Assembly: GCF_022811845.1 (NCBI RefSeq)
Contig: NZ_CP064266.1
Span: 930,001 to 994,000 of the forward strand
DNA length: 64,000 nt
Direction of reading: 5' to 3'
Origin: Bacillus pseudomycoides
GTDB taxonomy: Bacteria > Bacillota > Bacilli > Bacillales > Bacillaceae_G
Shown: in pieces, positions 57,955-64,000 of the stretch
How positions within the stretch are numbered: the first letter of the stretch is position 1
Layout of the letters: every line of letters begins with the position of its first letter
Translations under genes and position numbers: made by a program
Notes under the pieces: model-generated
Seen by the model: the letters and a program-made list of their open reading frames with translations, nothing else
The model's database searches: none
Told to the model about the DNA's origin: nothing

Positions 57955-58365
57955 TTATTGTAGCTTTCGCAATAATTCTAGTAAGTGTTTTTGTTCATTA
58001 TGATTTAATTTATTAAATTGTTCTGCTTGAAACGATTCTTGCGGCGGAACAGTTTCTTCATATAAAGCTTTTCCCTCTTCTGTTAACGAAAGATACTTCG
58101 TAGTACCTTCTTGTTCTCGCTTAATCCAATCTAGCTGCTCCATCTTATTTAAAAGCTGTGTGATATTTCCTTTTGTAACAAATAGCTTTTTCCCAAGCTC
58201 CTGCTGCGTTAATCGATCTTGTCCTCCGATTTGAGCTAGCACATCAAACTGTGCAGCAGATAACCCCCACTCTTTCAAATGTTGATTTGTCTCACGAATG
58301 CTCTTGTTATAAAAGCGTGATAAACGAAACCATACTAACAATCCGAGTCTTTCTTCTGCTTTCAT
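57955..58365 (-). CDS. MarR-family regulator, MhqR-like
   Basis: 136 aa from ATG 58365 (GAGGTGATGG upstream; the longer reading adds 20 residues). Winged helix: LKEWGLSAAQFDVLAQIGGQDRLTQQELGKKLFVTKGNITQLLNKMEQLDWIKREQEG. Very close in pattern to MhqR, which represses azoreductase and dioxygenase genes and is released by methylhydroquinone. Likely controls pirin and itself. Confidence 0.87.
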   Translation of the reverse strand: MKAEERLGLLVWFRLSRFYNKSIRETNQHLKEWGLSAAQFDVLAQIGGQDRLTQQELGKKLFVTKGNITQLLNKMEQLDWIKREQEGTTKYLSLTEEGKALYEETVPPQESFQAEQFNKLNHNEQKHLLELLRKLQ

Positions 58366-58393
58366 TCCATCACCTCGCTTGCTTGATACATAT

Positions 58394-58422
58394 AGTTTAG
58401 AACTAAACTTTATAATTGTCAA
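58394..58422 (-). promoter_or_regulatory. MarR gene promoter with overlapping operator
   Basis: Minus strand TTGACA (58417-58422), 17-nt spacer, TAAACT (58394-58399). The palindrome AGTTTAG-AA-CTAAACT (58394-58409) covers the -10, predicting autoregulation. Its sequence differs from the palindrome near pirin. Confidence 0.65.
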
Positions 58423-58477
58423 CAACTTTATTTTAGTAAGTAAAGAATAAAAATATAGTTGTTGACACCACTATACC

Positions 58478-58912
58478 TTAGTTTATATTCCTTCGCATAT
58501 ATTCATTCATTTTACTTTCAGCAAATGCCCTAGCGTCCCTTTCAATCCAACGTGCCTCATATACTTCTTTTTCCATATACAATACATTGTTTTCATGCTG
58601 CATAGAATGCCGAAATTCATGTAGCAAAGTTTTGAGCACTTGTTCATATTGTTCCCACATACAAACAAAAATCATTTGTCTTTCTTTATGATAAAATCCA
58701 TTTAATGGAAATAAAAATTCTTCTTCCTCTTCTCCTAATTTTACAAGCACACCATTTGTATCACACGTATCGCAAAAAATAACTGGAATTTCGCGCTTCT
58801 CAATTAATGAAAATACATCATGCTGCACCTGCTGAATATCCCACGGAAACTCTGAATCCAGCACATACCAATTCCCAGCTTGCTGATATACGTTTTGAAA
58901 CTGGAGTTCCAT
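58478..58912 (-). CDS. DUF3920-like protein with HExxH-type motif
   Basis: 144 aa. Contains L-H-E-F-R-H-S-M-Q-H (LLHEFRHSMQHENNVLYMEKEVYEARWIERDARAFAESKM), a zincin-type HExxH with a downstream E..DA.AFA helix as in minimal metalloproteases (WSS1/ImmA-like). No signal peptide. Group-specific family; proteolytic activity inferred only from motif. GGAGGTCA precedes ATG. Confidence 0.7.
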   Translation of the reverse strand: MELQFQNVYQQAGNWYVLDSEFPWDIQQVQHDVFSLIEKREIPVIFCDTCDTNGVLVKLGEEEEEFLFPLNGFYHKERQMIFVCMWEQYEQVLKTLLHEFRHSMQHENNVLYMEKEVYEARWIERDARAFAESKMNEYMRRNIN

Positions 58913-59065
58913 TGACCTCCATTCTCCTTTCTAAAATCCCTTTTCCTATACATATGCCACAATACGATAAAAAATAAACACATATTGCAATATCACATTA
59001 CACCTAGTTCAAAAAATGTTCAAAAATAATGTTTGGAAAAAGGTTGATTTATATCAATTACTAGA

Positions 59066-59080
59066 TTATAATAATTATAA
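59066..59080. promoter_or_regulatory. Perfect PerR box upstream of dps
   Basis: TTATAATAATTATAA matches the PerR consensus TTATAATNATTATAA at every position, 46 bp before the start. Predicts peroxide induction. Confidence 0.85.
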
Positions 59081-59125
59081 ATTAGTAAACGATATAATAT
59101 AATAATTCAAAGGGAGATTGATTAT

Positions 59126-59566
59126 ATGAACACACAAGTAATCGAAGTATTAAACAAACAAGTAGCAGACTGGAACGTATTATTTATAAAACTGCACAAC
59201 TTCCATTGGTATGTAAAAGGACCTCAATTCTTTACACTACATGAGAAATTCGAACAATTTTATACAGAAGCAGCTGGACACATCGATGAAATTGCAGAAC
59301 GTATTTTAGCAATTAGCGGTAAACCAGTAGCAACAATGAAAGAATACTTAGAACTATCTTCTGTTCAAGAAGCGGCTTATGGAGAGACTGCCGAAGGGAT
59401 GGTCGAAGCAATTATGAAAGACTACGAAATGATGTTAGGCGAACTGAAAAAAGGGATGGCAATCGCACAAGACGCTGACGATGAAACAACATCTGACTTA
59501 CTACTAGGTATCTACACCGAATTAGAAAAACACGCTTGGATGCTACGTGCGTTCTTGAATCAATAA
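59126..59566 (+). CDS. dps: Dps-family ferritin-like DNA/iron protein
   Basis: 146 aa mini-ferritin forming 12-mers that oxidise iron with H2O2. Inter-subunit ferroxidase ligands H27 (HNFHWYVKG), H39, D54 and E58 (HIDEIAERIL). Short N-terminus, so DNA binding is uncertain. PerR box upstream. AAAGGGAGAT precedes ATG. Confidence 0.93.
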   Translation: MNTQVIEVLNKQVADWNVLFIKLHNFHWYVKGPQFFTLHEKFEQFYTEAAGHIDEIAERILAISGKPVATMKEYLELSSVQEAAYGETAEGMVEAIMKDYEMMLGELKKGMAIAQDADDETTSDLLLGIYTELEKHAWMLRAFLNQ

Positions 59567-59570
59567 TATA

Positions 59571-59800
59571 TTAAAAGCGCAAGCGGCTCGCTCAGAATAG
59601 GAGGGCGTTGGAACTCCTGATTCAGAGGCGCTTTTTGCCTCAGATGAAGGAGTGAAACGACCGACTGTTCTAGCCGCTGGAGCTGGATACTATTAAAAGC
59701 GCAAGCGGCTCGCTCAGAATAGGAGGGCGTTGGAACTCCTGATTCAGAGGCGCTTTTCGCCTCAGATGAAGGAGTGAAACGACCGACTGTTCTAGCCACT
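59571..59800. repeat. Tandem pair of R1 repeats
   Basis: Two R1 copies with a 122-bp period (GCGCAAGCGGCTCGCTCAGA at 59577 and 59699). They are almost identical, differing for example at TTTTTGCC/TTTTCGCC; the second is cut at its right end. Same family as 17903-18020. Confidence 0.88.
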
Positions 59801-59804
59801 CCAT

Positions 59805-59836
59805 AAAACCCTCTCAATTTAACTTGAGAGGGTTTT
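59805..59836 (+). terminator. Terminator after R1 pair
   Basis: AAAACCCTCTCAA-tttaac-TTGAGAGGGTTTT; probably the original dps terminator, pushed 240 bp away by the repeats. Confidence 0.85.
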
Positions 59837-59972
59837 ATTATTATATCTATATATTACATGTGATTTTATGTTAAAATATAGAAAAAAACAGTTTTTTCAA
59901 GTTACTCTTTTATTTATCATTTAGGTATATAGAACATTCTAGTATCACCATCAAATGACGGGAGTGGTTCAG

Positions 59973-60170
59973 TTGAAAGACTATTTGATTCGAGCATTTT
60001 TCGCCTTATTAACTGTTGGAATTGCTTTAGGTATAGCAAATATTTTCAATCTGACCGTGGACACAAAAAGCTATCCTTTCCTCATCTGTATTGCAATCGC
60101 TGGTGGTTGGGGTGGCTGGTATTTATATAAGAAAACTAAGAAAGACAAATCTAAAGGCATTCCTAAATGA
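59973..60170 (+). CDS. Small two-span membrane protein
   Basis: 65 aa from TTG 59973 (GGGAGTGG 5 nt upstream; an ATG at 59955 lacks an RBS). Two hydrophobic segments and a basic tail YKKTKKDKSKGIPK. Unknown function. Confidence 0.6.
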   Translation: MKDYLIRAFFALLTVGIALGIANIFNLTVDTKSYPFLICIAIAGGWGGWYLYKKTKKDKSKGIPK

Positions 60171-60187
60171 ACGGAATGCCTTTTTTT
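60153..60187. terminator. Shared terminator
   Basis: AAAGGCATTCC-taaatgaac-GGAATGCCTTTTTTT. Confidence 0.9.
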
Positions 60188-60188
60188 A

Positions 60189-60767
60189 TTATGATAACTG
60201 CTTCCACTTATTCCCCATAACAGGTCGTTTATAATTTTGCATTTTCTGAATCAAATCATCGGCATTCGTTGCTGAAACAATTAACTCTTTATTAGATGGA
60301 TTCATAAATCCCTCTTCTGCTGCACGATCAACCATTTGCAGAATCGGTCCGTAAAAATCTTTAATATTTAATAAGCCAACTGGTTTATCATGAATCCCAA
60401 TTTGTGACCAGCATACTACTTCAAACAATTCTTCAAATGTTCCATAGCCGCCTGGCAGTGCGATAAATGCATCCGCTAGCTCTCCCATTTTTGCTTTACG
60501 TTCATGCATTGTTTCTACTTCAATTAATTCTGTTAATCCTTCATGAACAATCTCTCCACGAAATAAACCACGAGGCATTACACCAGTGACACGTCCGCCT
60601 AAACGAAGAACTTCATTCGCTACTTCTCCCATTAAACCAACACATGAGCCCCCGTATACTAATTCACAATTATTTTGAACAAGCACTTCCCCAAGCTTAA
60701 TTGCTTGTTCCTTAAATTCAGGTCTCTCTCCTAAATTAGAGCCTGCAAACACACAAACCTTTCTCAT
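60189..60767 (-). CDS. LOG-family protein (TIGR00730)
   Basis: 192 aa Rossmann fold: VCVFAGSNLGERPEF, GGSCVGLMGEVAN, MHERKAKM, and the catalytic signature PGGYGTFEELFE. Family hydrolyses nucleoside 5'-monophosphates (cytokinin-riboside phosphoribohydrolase type). Often mis-annotated as lysine decarboxylase. Physiological role in bacilli unclear. Confidence 0.92.
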   Translation of the reverse strand: MRKVCVFAGSNLGERPEFKEQAIKLGEVLVQNNCELVYGGSCVGLMGEVANEVLRLGGRVTGVMPRGLFRGEIVHEGLTELIEVETMHERKAKMGELADAFIALPGGYGTFEELFEVVCWSQIGIHDKPVGLLNIKDFYGPILQMVDRAAEEGFMNPSNKELIVSATNADDLIQKMQNYKRPVMGNKWKQLS

Positions 60768-60840
60768 ACTTACACCCCAAAACTATATATTGTTATGATA
60801 CAATAAACATTGTACAACATATTGAGGGGATGAGAAAGAA

Positions 60841-61164
60841 ATGAATATAGCTGAATTTCAAAGATGGGTCGAGGAATTTTACGAAAAACGAAGCTGGTCA
60901 CAGTATAATTCTTTTATTCGCCTAAATTTCTTAACGGAAGAAGTGGGAGAAGTTTCACGCGTTGTACGCGCGATTGAAATTGGACGCGATCGCCCAGATG
61001 AACAAGCAAAGCAAGCAGAAGACCTAAAGATGGAATTAAAAGAAGAACTTGGGGATGTACTTGCCAATCTCATTATTCTTTCTCAAAAATATGATTTAGA
61101 CTTACAGGATATTATGAACGCACATGTCGAGAAACTTTCTAAACGTTTTCAAGAAACAAACTGA
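60841..61164 (+). CDS. MazG-like nucleotide pyrophosphohydrolase
   Basis: 107 aa single MazG domain: RLNFLTEEVGEVSRVVRAIE (ExxE) and LKEELGDVLANLIILSQKY (ExxD), the four metal-binding acidic positions. Hydrolyses (d)NTPs to monophosphates, house-cleaning role. 34 bp before the ferritin leader; separate RBS. Confidence 0.9.
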   Translation: MNIAEFQRWVEEFYEKRSWSQYNSFIRLNFLTEEVGEVSRVVRAIEIGRDRPDEQAKQAEDLKMELKEELGDVLANLIILSQKYDLDLQDIMNAHVEKLSKRFQETN

Positions 61165-61219
61165 GAATATTTATCAATTATGATATAATATTCCCGACAT
61201 GATACAAAGGAGGAAATTT

Positions 61220-61726
61220 ATGTTATCTACAAAATTACACGACGCGCTTAATGATCAAATGAACTTTGAATTTTACTCTGCCCATGTTTATATGGCGATG
61301 GCTGCTTACTGCACAGCAGAAAGTTATGATGGATTTGCAAACTTTTTCCTTGTACAAGCAGAGGAAGAGCGTTTCCATGCAATGAAGCTTTACAATTATA
61401 TTAATGACCGCGGAGAACGCGCTATTATTACTGGATTTGAAAATCCAAACAATAAATACGAGTCCGTTTTAAGCGCATTTGAAATCGCACTTGAGCATGA
61501 ACGAGAAGTAACCAAACGTATTTATAATCTATCTGATATCGCTTGGGACGAGCGTGAACATGCTACAATTACGTTCTTAAAGTGGTTCGTTGACGAGCAA
61601 GTTGAAGAAGAGGCTTCTTTCGATAGCATCATCCAAAAACTAAAACGTATTACAAGTGATTCTAATGCGCTATTTATGTTAGATGCGGAATTGGAAAAAC
61701 GTACATTTACTCCTCCTGCTGAGTAA
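61220..61726 (+). CDS. ftnA: Ferritin FtnA
   Basis: 168 aa from ATG 61220 (AAAGGAGG 6-7 nt upstream; an earlier ATG adds seven residues). Four-helix ferritin: ferroxidase ligands E17, E50, H53 (EEERFH) plus E94 region (LEHEREV) and E/Q in DEQVEEEASF. 24-mer iron storage. Confidence 0.93.
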   Translation: MLSTKLHDALNDQMNFEFYSAHVYMAMAAYCTAESYDGFANFFLVQAEEERFHAMKLYNYINDRGERAIITGFENPNNKYESVLSAFEIALEHEREVTKRIYNLSDIAWDEREHATITFLKWFVDEQVEEEASFDSIIQKLKRITSDSNALFMLDAELEKRTFTPPAE

Positions 61727-61732
61727 ACAAAG

Positions 61733-61769
61733 CAGCCCCTTAATCATAAAGATTAAGGGGCTGTTTTTT
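61733..61769 (+). terminator. Ferritin terminator
   Basis: CAGCCCCTTAATC-ataaa-GATTAAGGGGCTG plus T6. Confidence 0.93.
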
Positions 61770-61900
61770 ATAAAAATGTAATAATACAATATATCAATTA
61801 CCTAAAAATAAGAACTTCCTTTTAACAGTCAATTGTTTTTAGTTTTAAATCATAATATAATGATTTTCAAACTTATAATTGAAGGAGTTTTTTATCTTAT

Positions 61901-63046
61901 ATGAATCAACGCATCGAAGTAATTGATACAATTCGTGGGTTTTCTCTCTTTGGTATTTTTTTAGTAAATATGCTGTACTTTTCAAGTAACTCTGATTCAA
62001 ACTATATAATTCCCTTTCTAGACAAAGGTATGGAATCATTTATTAATTTTTTCGGGACCTTTAATTTTATTATGTTATTTTCATTGTTATTTGGAGTTAG
62101 CATCGTGATGTTGCAACAAAAAATAATGAGAAACAATCGCTCTTTTCTTTCAATCTACTTCCGCAGAATGAGTATACTTATAGTCTTCGGTCTCCTACAT
62201 ACGATTTTTTTATGGTCAGGCGATATTTTACTTACTTATGGAATAATGGGCATTATTTTAACACTGTTTATAAATCGAAAACCAAAAACATTACTTGTAT
62301 GGGGAAGTATCTTCTTTCTTATCTTTATACCCAGTTACTATCCTAAAGAAAAGAATAACAACGTTTCAATTGAAAATGCTGAGTATGAAAAGGTAGAACG
62401 TAAAATATATGAAGAAGGTAGCTATATGGATCATGTACAATTTAGAATGTTTGATGAATATTCTAAAAGAAAACCAACAAGTGAACTTGTAGAGATATTT
62501 ACAGATGCATTAGGCTCGGGAATTAATCTACTACCAATTTTCTTATTCGGTATGTACATTGGCAAAAAAAGGTGGCTATTTAAACTCGCTAAACATATAC
62601 GAACCATACAAAAAATATGGATTATAAGTGGTAGCATTTCCTTTTCTGTAAAGATTTTAGCACTAATAACAGATTATCCTATATTGGTTATGTTAAACGA
62701 CTCAACAGTTCCATTAGGTATTGCTATCTTTTATGCAAGTTCTATCATTCTGTTATCTCGCTATAAAAAAACGACAAAACTGTTTCAACTTATGGCGAAT
62801 ATCGGAAAGATGTCTATCACAAACTACCTCATGCAGTCATTCATCGCAACAACTATTTTTTATTCTTACTCATTTGATTTAGCTAACAAGATTGGCTTCT
62901 TCGGTGCGATAATTTTAGCAATCGTTATTTATACACTGCAACTAACCTTCAGTACATATTGGCTCAAAACATTCTATATAGGACCTGTTGAATATGTATG
63001 GAGATTCTTTACATACTGGAATCCCCCCTCCTTTAAACGAACATAG
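61901..63046 (+). CDS. DUF418-family membrane protein
   Basis: 381 aa, about ten membrane segments. Opening RIEVIDTIRGFSLFGIFLVNML (heparan-alpha-glucosaminide acyltransferase-like/DUF1624 start) and C-terminal DUF418 domain (ANIGKMSITNYLMQSFIATTIFYSY, TYWLKTFYIGPVEYVWRFFTYW). YeiB-type family; may acylate or transport cell-surface molecules. GAAGGAG upstream. Confidence 0.88.
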   Translation: MNQRIEVIDTIRGFSLFGIFLVNMLYFSSNSDSNYIIPFLDKGMESFINFFGTFNFIMLFSLLFGVSIVMLQQKIMRNNRSFLSIYFRRMSILIVFGLLHTIFLWSGDILLTYGIMGIILTLFINRKPKTLLVWGSIFFLIFIPSYYPKEKNNNVSIENAEYEKVERKIYEEGSYMDHVQFRMFDEYSKRKPTSELVEIFTDALGSGINLLPIFLFGMYIGKKRWLFKLAKHIRTIQKIWIISGSISFSVKILALITDYPILVMLNDSTVPLGIAIFYASSIILLSRYKKTTKLFQLMANIGKMSITNYLMQSFIATTIFYSYSFDLANKIGFFGAIILAIVIYTLQLTFSTYWLKTFYIGPVEYVWRFFTYWNPPSFKRT

Positions 63047-63048
63047 CA

Positions 63049-63079
63049 AAAAAGCAATGAGCCCAAGCTCATTGCTTTT
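63049..63079. terminator. Shared terminator
   Basis: AAAAGCAATGAGC-ccaa-GCTCATTGCTTTT. Confidence 0.93.
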
Positions 63080-63085
63080 GATTTT

Positions 63086-64000
63086 TTATAGCATAACCCC
63101 AACGATAACCGCTGATAATATACTTACTAACGTTGCACCATACACAAGCTTTAATCCGAAAGAGGATACAACGTTTGCTTGTTTTCCATCGATACTCTTC
63201 GTTGCACCTGCGATAATCCCGATAGATGAGAAGTTTGCAAATGATACAAGGAAGATTGATAAAATACCTACTGTACGAGCTGATAAGTCCCCAGCTACTT
63301 TTCCTAAATCAAGCATCGCAACAAATTCGTTTGTTACTAATTTTGTTGCCATAATTTGTCCTGCTTGTAGCATCTCTGATGTTGGAATACCCATAACAAA
63401 TGCTAATGGTGAGAACACATATCCTAAAATACTTTGGAATGTAATGCCGAAAATAGAATCAAATACACCGTTAATTGCTGTAATCAATGCAACGAATCCG
63501 ATTAACATCGCAGCTACTGTTACTGCAATCGAGAATCCAAGCATAATGTACTCGCCTAACATTTCAAAGAATGTTTGCTTCTTATCTTCTTGTAATTCTA
63601 AAATATCTTCTTCTTCACTAATGTCATACGGATTAATGATATGAACGATAATGAATCCACTGAATAAGTTTAATACAAGTGCTGTTACTACATATTTTGG
63701 ATCAATCATTTTCATATAAGAACCGACAATTGACATCGATACCGTTGACATAGAAGATGCACAAAGTGTATATAAACGATTTTTTGGTAATTTACTTAAT
63801 TGATCTTTTACTGTGATAAATACTTCACCTTGACCAACGATTGCCGCTGCTACTGCATTATATGATTCCAGTTTTCCTAGACCATTTATTTTACTTAATA
63901 CGAAACCGACTGCACGAATAATAATTGGTAACACTTTAATATGTTGCAAGATCCCGATTAATACTGCTAAGAAGATAATTGGTAATAATACCGTTAAGAA
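63086..64000 (-). CDS. nupC: NupC-type concentrative nucleoside transporter (partial)
   Basis: C-terminal 304 or so residues of a CNT transporter; the N-terminus lies beyond 64000. Landmarks: NGLGKLESYNAVAAAIVGQGEVFITVK, CASSMSTVSMSIVGSYMKMIDPKYVVTAL, GIPTSEMLQAGQIMATKLVTNEFVAMLDL, SARTVGILSIFLVSFANFSSIGIIAGATKS. Couples nucleoside uptake to proton or sodium gradient. Confidence 0.93.
   Translation of the reverse strand, partial: FLTVLLPIIFLAVLIGILQHIKVLPIIIRAVGFVLSKINGLGKLESYNAVAAAIVGQGEVFITVKDQLSKLPKNRLYTLCASSMSTVSMSIVGSYMKMIDPKYVVTALVLNLFSGFIIVHIINPYDISEEEDILELQEDKKQTFFEMLGEYIMLGFSIAVTVAAMLIGFVALITAINGVFDSIFGITFQSILGYVFSPLAFVMGIPTSEMLQAGQIMATKLVTNEFVAMLDLGKVAGDLSARTVGILSIFLVSFANFSSIGIIAGATKSIDGKQANVVSSFGLKLVYGATLVSILSAVIVGVML

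Overview
This window is chromosomal DNA of a Bacillus cereus group member (B. cereus / thuringiensis / anthracis type). Evidence: low GC; a cholesterol-dependent cytolysin of the cereolysin O / anthrolysin O type (7834-9372); several families of short dispersed repeats of the kind known as bcr elements; and gene blocks collinear with B. subtilis lipA-lytH-yunBCD, sufCDSUB, metNPQ-yusDEF-gcvH-yusI and fadNAE-yusM-yusU. No rRNA, tRNA, CRISPR array or prophage was seen. Identifications come from reading sequence and recalled family knowledge; no searches were run.

Layout. 1-4.7 kb: lipA (partial), the sporulation/cell-wall genes lytH, yunB, yunC and the nucleotidase yunD, which appears to start with CTG. 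4.8-7.7 kb: a GntR-regulated ABC-2 transporter cassette bracketed by a 39-bp direct repeat. 7.8-9.4 kb: cytolysin. 9.9-15.1 kb: SUF Fe-S assembly operon. 15.3-18.3 kb: methionine ABC transporter under a SAM riboswitch. 18.4-20.5 kb: small redox, Toprim and glycine-cleavage genes. 21-26.7 kb: lipoprotein, PAP2 phosphatase, L-lactate dehydrogenase with an EIIC-like membrane protein, two coat-F-like proteins, an XRE/membrane pair and gene remnants. 26.7-32.3 kb: fatty-acid beta-oxidation operon fadN-fadA-fadE with a FadR-type operator. 32.4-38.5 kb: YuzL, a DacF-like protein, proline dehydrogenase, small conserved genes and a TrmB-type regulator. 38.5-45.3 kb: MFS and amino-acid transporters, a secreted tandem-repeat protein, an IS3-family element and a second YidC insertase. 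45.6-52 kb: membrane proteins and a second methionyl-tRNA synthetase. 53-64 kb: radical SAM/SPASM protein, MIP18-type Fe-S protein, neutral protease, pirin with a MarR regulator, Dps, ferritin, LOG, MazG, DUF418 and a partial NupC.

Most notable is the region 45010-45352. A 94-codon ORF with one N-terminal membrane segment ends inside an 11-bp hairpin that masks part of the ribosome-binding site of the downstream yidC gene. Length, topology, C-terminal sequence and hairpin position match the B. subtilis MifM nascent-chain sensor that controls yidC2, so this is a candidate MifM-type arrest peptide. Downstream, the yidC terminator has been split exactly in its loop by the IS element, with AAAT target duplications.

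Regulation readable from sequence includes a SAM riboswitch (metNIQ), two T-boxes (metS with specifier AUG; an amino-acid permease with specifier ACC, threonine), a PerR box (dps), a FadR box (fadN), a near-perfect Fur box in a convergent intergenic region that may drive a small RNA, an MhqR-like palindrome (pirin), a MarR autoregulatory palindrome and a long palindrome at the GntR-ABC operon.
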